Origin: Paenochrobactrum pullorum
GTDB taxonomy: Bacteria; Pseudomonadota; Alphaproteobacteria; Rhizobiales; Rhizobiaceae
NCBI RefSeq assembly: GCF_041929845.1
Contig: NZ_JBHEEH010000005.1
Coordinates: 62,001 to 126,000, forward strand
Reading direction: 5' to 3'
Length of the DNA: 64,000 nt
Within the stretch, counting starts at the first letter, position 1, and each line of letters opens with the position of its first letter. This document shows positions 52,879-61,010 of this stretch, piece after piece. The notes under the pieces are model-generated. The model worked only from the letters and a program-made list of their open reading frames with translations, was not told the DNA's origin and did no database searches. The position numbers were made by a program, and so were the translations under genes.

Positions 52879-53820
52879 ATGATACGATATATTATCCAGC
52901 GTTTCATCGGCATGATTATTGTGATGTTTCTTGTCGTCACGATTGTTTTTGTCATTGTGCGCGTCACCCCCGGTGATCCGGCAGCCGTCATGCTCGGCCC
53001 CGAAGCGACCCAAACAGATATTGCTGATTTGCGGGCGCAATTGGGGTTAGATCAACCACTTGTCATGCAATATATCTATTATGTCGAGCAGCTCATGCGC
53101 GGCGATCTCGGCCAGTCAATTTTCCTCAATCAACCGGTTTTGAGCGCTTTGAGTGAACGCTCGGAACCCACTTTTTTCCTCACATTATTTTCCATCATCA
53201 TTGCTTGCGTCATTGCCTTGCCGATTGGCATTTATGCAGCATACAAGCGCGGTTCTTTTGTTGATCAGGCAGCCACAACGCTCGCCATGTTTGCCGCAAG
53301 TATTCCAAGTTTCTGGCTTGGGCTTATTTTGATGCAAATCTTTGCTGTACGTTACGGCTGGTTTCCTGTCTCCGGCTATGGTGGACCTGATGCAAGTTTC
53401 ATCGACAGAATGTGGCATTTAAGCCTGCCAGCATGTGCGTTGGGGCTTGTTTCTTCCGCCTTGATTTTACGCTTTACCCGTGCTTCGATGCTGGATGTTC
53501 TTGGTGATGATTACGTGCGCACCGCCCGTGCTAAAGGGCTGGTTGAGCGTAAAGTCATTTTGAAACACGCGCTCAAAAATGCGCTCATTCCGATCCTCAC
53601 CGTCATTGGCCTCACCGTTGCCGTACTCATTTCCGGCGCTGTGGTGACTGAAACCGTGTTTAGCTTGCCTGGTATCGGCAATCTGGTGGTATCTGCCGTG
53701 CTGCGTCGTGATTACCCTGTCATTCAAGGTGCATTGCTGGTGATTGCCGCCCTTTATGTGCTGATTAATTTTGCCATTGATATGCTCTATCTGCTGGTCG
53801 ATCCGAGGGTGCGCTACTGA
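52879..53820 (+). CDS. ABC transporter permease, DppB type
   Basis: The 313-residue protein has six helices, the family block VFVIVRVTPGDPAAVMLGPEA, the EAA loop YVRTARAKGLVERKVILKHALKNALIPIL and the end DMLYLLVDPRVRY. Its TGA shares one base with the ATG of the next permease gene (53820). Confidence 0.92.
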   Translation: MIRYIIQRFIGMIIVMFLVVTIVFVIVRVTPGDPAAVMLGPEATQTDIADLRAQLGLDQPLVMQYIYYVEQLMRGDLGQSIFLNQPVLSALSERSEPTFFLTLFSIIIACVIALPIGIYAAYKRGSFVDQAATTLAMFAASIPSFWLGLILMQIFAVRYGWFPVSGYGGPDASFIDRMWHLSLPACALGLVSSALILRFTRASMLDVLGDDYVRTARAKGLVERKVILKHALKNALIPILTVIGLTVAVLISGAVVTETVFSLPGIGNLVVSAVLRRDYPVIQGALLVIAALYVLINFAIDMLYLLVDPRVRY

Positions 53821-54695
53821 TGGATAATTCAATAACATCTTCGGTCAAAACCCCAAGCGAAAGCATGCAGTTCATCAAACGCTTGCTGAAGCGCAAAACG
53901 GTTGCCTTTGGCCTCATCATTTTAGTGATCTTCACTTTGATGGCGCTACTGGCACCATGGGTTTCGCCTTATAATCCTTACAAGCTTTCGATTGTAAACC
54001 GCCTCAAACCACCGTCAGAACTGTTCTGGTTCGGCACCGACGAATTTGGACGCGATGTGTTTTCGCGTACCATTTATGCCGGACGGCTCTCGCTTCTGGT
54101 CGGCTTTGCTGTCGTGATTTTATCATCCCTGATCGGCGTGACAATGGGACTGCTTGCAGGTTTTTTTCCACGGCTCGACGCACCAATTGCCCGTCTCATT
54201 GACGCGATGATGGCTTTTCCGGATATTTTGCTGGCAATTGCTTTAGTGGCAGCACTGGGGCCATCGCTCGCAACGGTGATTGTCGCGCTTTCAATTGTTT
54301 ATGCCCCTCGTTTGGCGCGTGTTGTGCGCGCTTCCACCTTGGTGATCCGAGAGCTGCCTTATGTAGAAGCCGCCGTTTCAATGGGCGTGTCCACCCGCAA
54401 CATCATGATACGCCATGTGTTGCGTAATCTTTTATCACCCATTTTGGTACAAGGCACATTTCTCTTTGCCAGTGCTATGCTTGCCGAAGCCGGCCTTTCT
54501 TTCCTCGGCCTTGGTGTCAGCCCTGAAATTCCGACATGGGGCACCATGATTTCATCCGGCCGCCAATATGTCGGCCAAGCGGACTGGATGACCCTCTTTC
54601 CCGGTATAGCTATCATCCTTTCTGTTCTTTCGCTGCAAATGGTTGGTGACGGCTTCCGCGACCTTCTTGACCCCCGCCTTAAAAAGGACCTGTAA
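53820..54695 (+). CDS. ABC transporter permease, DppC type
   Basis: The 291-residue protein shows FWFGTDEFGRDVFSRTIYAG, the EAA loop YVEAAVSMGVSTRNIMIRHVLRNLL and GDGFRDLLDPRLKKDL. It pairs with the DppB-type subunit. The matching ATPase is encoded four kilobases away at 58788-60611, beyond the IclR gene. Confidence 0.92.
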   Translation: MDNSITSSVKTPSESMQFIKRLLKRKTVAFGLIILVIFTLMALLAPWVSPYNPYKLSIVNRLKPPSELFWFGTDEFGRDVFSRTIYAGRLSLLVGFAVVILSSLIGVTMGLLAGFFPRLDAPIARLIDAMMAFPDILLAIALVAALGPSLATVIVALSIVYAPRLARVVRASTLVIRELPYVEAAVSMGVSTRNIMIRHVLRNLLSPILVQGTFLFASAMLAEAGLSFLGLGVSPEIPTWGTMISSGRQYVGQADWMTLFPGIAIILSVLSLQMVGDGFRDLLDPRLKKDL

Positions 54696-54699
54696 TCAT

Positions 54700-55911
54700 A
54701 TGTGCGCGCAAATTCAAAAAAACGGCGCTTTGCTTATCACCGATGTCAAACCAGTGGCTTTCGGACAGCATTCACATCAAGGTGCGATTGATCTTTTGAT
54801 CGGTGAAGATGGCAAGCTTGTCAAAGTAGGCAAAGACCTGCCTCGCGCAGATATTACAAATATCGTCGATGGCAACGGCTCATTTATTTCACCAGGCTGG
54901 GGCGATCTGCACGCCCATGTCTGGCATGGCGGCACCGATATTTCTGTGCGCCCTAATCTTTGCGGCGTGCAGCGCGGCGTCACCACCATTGTAGATGCAG
55001 GCTCTGCCGGTGAAGCCAATTTCCATGGCTTTCGCGAATATATTATCGAGCAATCACGCGAACGTATTAAAGCATTTTTAAACTTAGGCTCTATTGGCCT
55101 CGTTGCATGCAACCGTGTCAGCGAATTAAGCGATATCCGCTCTGTCGATATTGACCGTATCGTTGCCTGCTATGAAGAAAATCGCGACCATATTGTTGGC
55201 CTGAAAGTGCGCGCCAGCCATGTTATTACCGGCTCATGGGGTGTCACGCCGGTTAAATTGGGTAAGAAAATCGCCAAAATCCTTAAAATTCCGATGATGG
55301 TGCACGTGGGTGAACCACCGGCACTTTACGACGAAGTGCTGGAAATTTTGGGCCCCGGCGATATCATCACCCATTGTTTCAACGGCAAGGTTGGCAGCTC
55401 CATCATTGAAGATGAAGACCTGTTTGAACTGGCAGAGCGCTGCGCCGGTGAAGGCATCCGCCTTGATATCGGCCATGGCGGCGCATCCTTCTCGTTCCGT
55501 GTGGCGGAAGTTGCGATTGGGCGTGGTCTGTTGCCGTTTTCCATTTCCACCGATGTGCATTTACGCAGCATCAACCAATCGGTTTGGGATTTAAGCACCA
55601 CAATGTCGAAGCTCTTAAGCGTCGGTATGCCGTTTGATAAGGTGGTTGAAGCCGTGACCCATGCCCCTGCCGAAGTTATCCGTCTCCCAATGGACAACTT
55701 GCTTGAAGCAGGCGCGCGCAGCGAATTTACCATTTTTGACCTCAATGATTCCGATCTGCAAGTGGTGGATTCCCTTGGCGCTCGTGCCGCGCTCACCAAA
55801 TTGTTCGATCCGCGCATGACCGTACTTGGTACCAACATTTTTGAGGCAGGCCGCTATCAGCCGGATAGTGTCGAATGTGTCGATCACAGCCACGGCTTCA
55901 GCTATCGCTAA
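54700..55911 (+). CDS. Amidohydrolase/deacetylase-family metallohydrolase
   Basis: The 403-residue TIM-barrel amidohydrolase has metal-ligand motif DLHAHVWHG (HxH), a probable carboxylated Lys in GLKVRASH, further His in MMVHVGEPP and THCFNGK, and the last Asp in STDVHLR. It matches the amidohydrolase/deacetylase group often found beside SelA-like PLP enzymes (EF_0837/EF_0838 type). It may remove an acyl group from the imported compound. Start 54700 follows AAGGACC; the frame extends into the permease gene. Confidence 0.85.
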   Translation: MCAQIQKNGALLITDVKPVAFGQHSHQGAIDLLIGEDGKLVKVGKDLPRADITNIVDGNGSFISPGWGDLHAHVWHGGTDISVRPNLCGVQRGVTTIVDAGSAGEANFHGFREYIIEQSRERIKAFLNLGSIGLVACNRVSELSDIRSVDIDRIVACYEENRDHIVGLKVRASHVITGSWGVTPVKLGKKIAKILKIPMMVHVGEPPALYDEVLEILGPGDIITHCFNGKVGSSIIEDEDLFELAERCAGEGIRLDIGHGGASFSFRVAEVAIGRGLLPFSISTDVHLRSINQSVWDLSTTMSKLLSVGMPFDKVVEAVTHAPAEVIRLPMDNLLEAGARSEFTIFDLNDSDLQVVDSLGARAALTKLFDPRMTVLGTNIFEAGRYQPDSVECVDHSHGFSYR

Positions 55912-56012
55912 AACCTTTCATCAGGCGCGGTTTTCATAAATCGCTCCGGTCAAAACAATCGTTTCAATGAAGACAAGTGACAACTTTCTTCGCAAATATT
56001 TCAGGGGCTGAT

Positions 56013-56513
56013 GTGTCAAATCCAGTAAACCCAGTGGCCAACAACCATGCCGCAAGTCCTTATGACCGACTTGCCGCATTAGGCATTCAATTACCTGATG
56101 CACCGCCGCCTATCGCCAATTTTGTCACCCATGTGCTGGAAGGCAATATTCTTTATCTTTCCGGCCAAGGCCCGCGCGAGGCAGACGGTACACTCCACAC
56201 CGGCAAAGTCGGCATCGATCAAAATATTGATGCAGCTTATACCCATGCCCGCCTCACCGGCATTAACTTGCTCGCGGTTATGCACCATGCTTTGGGTGAT
56301 CTTGGCCGCGTCAAACGCGTGGTGAAGCTTTTCGGCATGGTCAATGCCGAGCCGCATTTCGAAGACCATCCAAGCGTCATCAATGGCTGCTCAGATCTCT
56401 TCATTGACGTGTTTGGTGATAGTGGCCAGCACGCACGCTCAGCAGTTGGTTTTGGCTCTCTTCCCGGCAACATTACCGTCGAGATCGAAGCCATTGTGGC
56501 ACTGCACGATTAA
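56013..56513 (+). CDS. RidA (YjgF/YER057c/UK114) family protein
   Basis: The 166-residue protein, with VLEGNILYLSGQGPREADG and YTHARLTGINLLAVMHHALG and a C-terminal VEIEAIVALHD, belongs to the RidA superfamily, which hydrolyses reactive enamines and imines. The canonical RidA Arg of IPAR near the C-terminus is not obvious (HARSAVGFGSLP carries Arg-Ser), so activity is uncertain. GTG at 56013 follows AGGGG. Beside a PLP lyase-like gene it fits removal of an enamine intermediate. Confidence 0.85.
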   Translation: MSNPVNPVANNHAASPYDRLAALGIQLPDAPPPIANFVTHVLEGNILYLSGQGPREADGTLHTGKVGIDQNIDAAYTHARLTGINLLAVMHHALGDLGRVKRVVKLFGMVNAEPHFEDHPSVINGCSDLFIDVFGDSGQHARSAVGFGSLPGNITVEIEAIVALHD

Positions 56514-56525
56514 AAGGCTAAACGA

Positions 56526-57362
56526 CTAATGCTTACGCCAACCCATCACAGTTTCAATCTTTTCAGCCGAGTGCTGAACACTGCCGGTATAAAGCTCGGT
56601 ATTATCCATCAGCTTTTGCTCAGGCAGAACGATCGAAATTGTGGCAACGCAAGCACCCTTTTCATCGCAAACAGGGGCCGCAATACAGGCAACGGCATAA
56701 TCGGATTCACCTGCTTGCACCGACAGACGCTGGCTAAAGGCACGCACCGCACCTTCCGACAAAATTTTTGGATCAGTATCTGCTCTGCCGGTTGGCGAAG
56801 GAGAGGCGCAACGCTTGAAAATTTCCAAGCGCTCCGTATCATTCATATGCCCGACGAGCAAACGTCCCGATGCCGTCCAGTTGAGCGGAACACGTGTACC
56901 CACCCGCGAGGTCACCTGAAAATGTCCGGGCCCGTCGGCCATGGCCAGCACCTGCATATGGTCGCCGTCCAGCCCGCAAAGTTGAATGGTTTCGCCGATA
57001 TCGCGGCAAAGATCGTGCATTTCGCTGGTGGCAACACTCAGGAAATCCAGCGAGCGGGCATAGGCCAAACCATAATGGTAAAGCCTGTCACCAAGCCACA
57101 ACAGCCCCTCGCTATTTCGCGACAACAGCTTCTTTTCCACCATATCATCAACAATGACATAGACGGTAGACAAAGGCGCGCCAATGGCTTTGGCGATCAT
57201 ATAAGCACCGCTTGGGCTGCCATGTTCATAGAGAAAATCCAGCACCTGCAATACGCGGTCAATGCCGCTGACACGGGAGCGGCGTGATGGCTCTTTTTTG
57301 TCGAGTTCAGTTTTATTATCCGGAGCCGGTTTGGTCACAATGGCTAAAGTCTTACTGTTCAT
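56526..57362 (-). CDS. IclR family transcriptional regulator
   Basis: The 278-residue protein has a winged helix-turn-helix (GIDRVLQVLDFLYEHG, SPSGAYMIAKAIGAPLSTVY) and the IclR effector domain (LNWTASGRLLVGHMNDTERLE, YAVACIAAPVCDEKGACVATIS). It interrupts the rightward gene set and is divergent from the SelA-like gene; the palindrome at 57444-57461 lies between them. Start 57362 follows CGGAG; the frame is open to 57392. The N-terminus has a 35-residue charged extension. Confidence 0.9.
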   Translation of the reverse strand: MNSKTLAIVTKPAPDNKTELDKKEPSRRSRVSGIDRVLQVLDFLYEHGSPSGAYMIAKAIGAPLSTVYVIVDDMVEKKLLSRNSEGLLWLGDRLYHYGLAYARSLDFLSVATSEMHDLCRDIGETIQLCGLDGDHMQVLAMADGPGHFQVTSRVGTRVPLNWTASGRLLVGHMNDTERLEIFKRCASPSPTGRADTDPKILSEGAVRAFSQRLSVQAGESDYAVACIAAPVCDEKGACVATISIVLPEQKLMDNTELYTGSVQHSAEKIETVMGWRKH

Positions 57363-57443
57363 TTGATGGCTCCGTAACTCGTTCGCACACATTCAGGCTT
57401 GTCGGTTGCTTTTTATCTTGGATGATAAAGGCACCTCAACAAC

Positions 57444-57461
57444 ATTTCACAATTATGAAAT
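57444..57461. promoter_or_regulatory. Operator-like palindrome ATTTCA-N6-TGAAAT
   Basis: Six-base perfect arms with a six-base spacer lie in the divergent region between the IclR gene and the SelA-like gene. A site for the IclR dimer is plausible but unproven. Confidence 0.45.
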
Positions 57462-57530
57462 CAATTCCAGTGCTAAGGAATAATGAAACCTCAAAATTTC
57501 TGTTTCCCGCATTGATGACCGGAGGCTCTC

Positions 57531-58730
57531 ATGGCTGAAACAAATCTGCATCAAACCTTAGGTTTGCGCAATATTATCAATGTCTCTGGCACAATGACCG
57601 GCCTCGGCGCTTCCATTGCTGTGCCTGAAGTGGCCATTGCCATGGCAGAGATTTTGCCGCAATTTGTCGAAATGAATGACCTGCAACGCAAGGCAGGCAA
57701 AGTGATTGCCCGCCTGACCGGAGCAGAAGCAGGCTTTGTCACCGCTTCATGCTCAGCCGGTATCAGTATGGCAGTTGCAGGTACTATCACAGGTGATGAT
57801 CTTTCAGCGATAGAACTCTTGCCTGAAACCAAAACTGCCAAGAAAGAAATCATTGTCCAAATGGGGCATGTGGTGAGCTATGGCGCCCCTGTTGATCAAG
57901 CCATCCGCATTGCTGGTGGCAAGCCGATACTGATCGGTCAAGCAACCACATGTTATGATTTTCATCTGGAAGGTGCGATCAACGAAAACACTGCAGCTGC
58001 CATTTATGTTGTCTCGCATCACGTGGTCAATTACGGATTATTGGAACTGAAACGCTTTGCGCAGATTTGCCACGCCCGCAATATTCCGGTGATTGTCGAC
58101 GCCGCGTCTGAATATGATCTCAAAGGCTTTCTCGAAGCTGGTGCTGATATCGTGCTTTATTCAGGCCATAAATTTTTAGGCGGCCCGACATCGGGTATCG
58201 TCGCGGGCAGCAAGCAATTGGTGCGCCACGCTTATTTGCAAAATTGCGGCATCGGACGCGGGATGAAAGTCGGCAAAGAAAGCGTTTATGGTGTAATGGC
58301 TGCACTTGAAGCATGGGAAAAACGTGATCATCTAGCTGTGTGTGCGCGTGAAAAAGTTTTTCTTGATCTGTGGCAGACAGCACTTCAAGATTTTGCCGGT
58401 GTCACTGCGGTGATTGAAGCTGACCCGACGCATAACCCGCTTGATCGCTTACGCGTCAATATCAACCCGCAAGAAACCCATATCACAGCATGGGATTTGG
58501 TGGATGCACTGGCGCGCGGCACACCACCGATTATCGCCCGTGATCATGAGGTCGAGCATCAATATTTCTATCTCGACCCGTGCAATCTGCATGACGGGCA
58601 AGCGAAAATTGTCGCCAAACGCTTGCGTGAAGAGCTGACAAAAGCAAGAAACTCAAACGAGATAATTGCCACACCGTTGGCAGATCGCACCAAAAAACGC
58701 TTCGATAGCTTGCGCCGCTGGCCGGATTGA
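57531..58730 (+). CDS. SelA-like PLP-dependent enzyme (DgaE-type ammonia-lyase group)
   Basis: The 399-residue fold-type I PLP protein contains GLGASIAVPEVAIAMAEILP, EAGFVTASCSAGISMAVAGT, VIVDAASEYDLKGFLEAGAD for the PLP Asp and YSGHKFLGGPTSGI with the PLP Lys. This group resembles selenocysteine synthase SelA but includes DgaE, a D-glucosaminate-6-phosphate ammonia-lyase, and is often paired with a deacetylase-type amidohydrolase, as here. It probably eliminates ammonia from an amino sugar acid or amino acid and forms an enamine that RidA can hydrolyse. GGAGG precedes the ATG. Confidence 0.83.
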   Translation: MAETNLHQTLGLRNIINVSGTMTGLGASIAVPEVAIAMAEILPQFVEMNDLQRKAGKVIARLTGAEAGFVTASCSAGISMAVAGTITGDDLSAIELLPETKTAKKEIIVQMGHVVSYGAPVDQAIRIAGGKPILIGQATTCYDFHLEGAINENTAAAIYVVSHHVVNYGLLELKRFAQICHARNIPVIVDAASEYDLKGFLEAGADIVLYSGHKFLGGPTSGIVAGSKQLVRHAYLQNCGIGRGMKVGKESVYGVMAALEAWEKRDHLAVCAREKVFLDLWQTALQDFAGVTAVIEADPTHNPLDRLRVNINPQETHITAWDLVDALARGTPPIIARDHEVEHQYFYLDPCNLHDGQAKIVAKRLREELTKARNSNEIIATPLADRTKKRFDSLRRWPD

Positions 58731-58787
58731 TCGCCGCGCCCGCCTGTTCAATCATAGCATTCGTTTTGAAACTTAAGGAGATATATC

Positions 58788-60611
58788 ATGACATCAATAA
58801 AGGCTGTCTCTCCGGTTTTGTCAGTGGAAAACCTGACCACCAGCTTTTTGAGTGAAGGGCAATGGAAATCCGTTGTCCGCGATATCTCCTTTACCGTTAA
58901 CCCGGGCGAGACTGTTGCCGTTGTAGGTGAATCCGGCTCCGGCAAGAGCGTCACGTCCTTGTCGGTGATGCAATTATTGCCGCGCGATACCAGCCGTATT
59001 GAAGGGCGTGTACTTCTCAATGGCAAGGATTTGCTGCAATTGCCGGAAGCACAAATGCGCCAAGTGCGCGGCAATGATATTGCGATGATTTTTCAAGAGC
59101 CAATGACTTCACTCAATCCGCTTTTCACCATTGGCGATCAGATATCGGAAGCTCTTTTATGTCATAAAGCGATGAGCAAAGAAGCCGCAAAAGCCGAAAC
59201 CATCCGCTTACTTGAACGGGTGCGTATTCCGTCTGCCGCCAGTCGTTTTGATGAATATCCGCATCGCTTCTCCGGCGGCATGCGCCAGCGCGTGATGATT
59301 GCGATGGCACTGGCCAGCCGTCCCAAACTGCTGATTGCGGATGAGCCTACCACCGCATTGGATGTGACCATTCAAGGCCAAATTCTTGACCTGATCAAAA
59401 TCTTGCAGGAAGAAGAAGGCACCTCGGTGCTTTTCATCACCCATGATATGGGTGTAGTCGCCGAAATTGCCGACCGCACCGTCGTGATGTTTCGTGGTGA
59501 AGCGGTGGAAAGCGGTAACACCGCCGATATTTTCAACCATTCAAAACATCCATACACCAGAGCGCTCTTGTCAGCAGTGCCCATGCTCGGCTCCATGAAA
59601 CCCTATGACCGGCCATTGCGCTTTCCTGATCTTGATCCGAACACCGGTTTACCGGGTAAACCGGTGGTTTCTGCCGACACGGTCGACCATCTGGCGGAGC
59701 CGGTTTTGGAGGTTAAAAACTTAAGCAAACGCTTTGATATTCATGCAGGTCTCATGGGACGATTACAGGGACGCGTTCATGCCATCGAAGATGTGAGCTT
59801 CTCGCTACAACCTGGCGAAACCTTATCTTTGGTTGGTGAATCGGGATGTGGAAAGTCCACAACTGCACGCGCTGTCATGCGTCTCATCCAACCGGATGAA
59901 GGGCTGATCCGGCTGGATGGGCGAGATATTTCTACGATGGATCAACGGGAACTGCGTCACATCCGCCATAAAATGCAGATGATTTTTCAAGACCCCTTTG
60001 CAAGCCTCAATCCTCGTATGCGGGTGGGTGCCACAATTGCCGAGCCTTATCTCGAACATAAAATGGGCACTAAAGCGGAAGCAGAAAAAATCGTCACCGA
60101 CCTGCTCATACGTGTCGGCCTGACACCCGATATGGCCAAGCGTTTTCCGCATGAGTTTTCGGGGGGGCAGCGCCAGCGCATTTGCATAGCACGTGCGCTG
60201 GCGATGGATCCTAAAGTGATCGTCGCCGACGAGTCTGTCTCGGCACTTGATGTTTCCATCAAAGCCCAAGTCATCAATTTGATGCTTGAATTGCAGGCGA
60301 ACTTACAACTGGCTTATCTCTTCATCAGCCATGACATGGCAGTTGTCGAGCGTGTCAGTCACCGTGTGGCGGTGATGTATTTAGGCGAAATTGTCGAGAT
60401 CGGCAAACGCGCAGAAATCTTTGAAAATCCGCAACACCCATACACGAAAAAGCTGCTTTCGGCGGTACCTATTCCTGATCCGGAACGCCGTCATTTACGC
60501 CGTATGATGCAAGTGGATGAACTAAAAAGTCCGGTGCGTGCGCCTGATTATCAACCTGCTCCTCGCCATTATCAACAATTGTCGGAGCATCATTTCGTGC
60601 AACTGCAATAA
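58788..60611 (+). CDS. Fused dipeptide-type ABC ATPase (DppD-DppF fusion)
   Basis: Two nucleotide-binding domains occupy 607 residues. The first has GESGSGKS, FSGGMRQR and LLIADEPTTALD; the second has GESGCGKST, FSGGQRQR and VIVADESVSALD. It should energise the permeases at 52879-54695. Its start follows a near-ideal AAGGAGATATATC. It is separated from its permeases by the amidohydrolase, RidA, IclR and SelA-like genes, and lies 57 bp after the SelA-like gene. Confidence 0.92.
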   Translation: MTSIKAVSPVLSVENLTTSFLSEGQWKSVVRDISFTVNPGETVAVVGESGSGKSVTSLSVMQLLPRDTSRIEGRVLLNGKDLLQLPEAQMRQVRGNDIAMIFQEPMTSLNPLFTIGDQISEALLCHKAMSKEAAKAETIRLLERVRIPSAASRFDEYPHRFSGGMRQRVMIAMALASRPKLLIADEPTTALDVTIQGQILDLIKILQEEEGTSVLFITHDMGVVAEIADRTVVMFRGEAVESGNTADIFNHSKHPYTRALLSAVPMLGSMKPYDRPLRFPDLDPNTGLPGKPVVSADTVDHLAEPVLEVKNLSKRFDIHAGLMGRLQGRVHAIEDVSFSLQPGETLSLVGESGCGKSTTARAVMRLIQPDEGLIRLDGRDISTMDQRELRHIRHKMQMIFQDPFASLNPRMRVGATIAEPYLEHKMGTKAEAEKIVTDLLIRVGLTPDMAKRFPHEFSGGQRQRICIARALAMDPKVIVADESVSALDVSIKAQVINLMLELQANLQLAYLFISHDMAVVERVSHRVAVMYLGEIVEIGKRAEIFENPQHPYTKKLLSAVPIPDPERRHLRRMMQVDELKSPVRAPDYQPAPRHYQQLSEHHFVQLQ

Positions 60612-60633
60612 AGATGCAGCACTTATAATATCA

Positions 60634-60959
60634 GGCTCTGTCGCAATTTTTCAAATATGGTGATGTTATCACCTGAACTCAGGTTGGAATTGAGTGAGGA
60701 GGAAGCGGATGAAGGACAATTTCAAAGGTGCACATTTTCCCAAAAGGGTCATCTTGCATGCGCTGTTTTTTACATCCGCTACCAGTTTCATATTGCGAAA
60801 TGCAAGAAACCCTTTATGGACGAAGCATCTTAGTTGATCCTGCAATCCTGAAACGATGGTTCGTTCATTCCTCACCGCAAATCTATGCTGAACTTGCAGT
60901 ATAAATGTATCCAAAGATAAAAACATTTCTACACGTTTATAAACTTTGCGACATTAGCT
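60634..60959. mobile_element. IS6-family insertion sequence remnant, internally deleted
   Basis: The left end GGCTCTGTCGCAATTTT (from 60634) and the right end AAACTTTGCGACATTAGCT (to 60959) are inverted copies sharing TGTCGCAA, as at IS6-family termini. Between them lies only the N-terminal part of a transposase, broken by frameshifts (60709-60904). At 326 bp it is far shorter than a normal IS6 element of about 800 bp and cannot move on its own. Confidence 0.65.
60709..60904 (+). pseudogene. IS6-family transposase fragment, two frameshifts
   Basis: A strong ribosome site (GAGGAGGAAG) precedes ATG at 60709. The translation runs HFPKRVILHALFF, shifts frame at the T-run near 60766-60771, continues YIRYQF, shifts again near 60789 and then reads YCEMQETLYGRSILVDPAI and LKRWFVHSSPQIYAELA before a TAA. 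The pattern FPK.VIL.A..FY.RY..SY.....L...G..VD...L.RW matches the N-terminal HTH part of IS6 transposases. The DDE catalytic part is missing. Confidence 0.7.
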
Positions 60960-61010
60960 AACATCACATCACACAAATAAGATGATGATGATCAAACCGG
61001 AGGAAAATCA

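Noticed and set aside
60669..60926. 85-codon minus-strand frame in the gap before the P1 peptidase gene
   Set aside because: The other strand reads as an IS6 transposase fragment with frameshifts and better explains the sequence.
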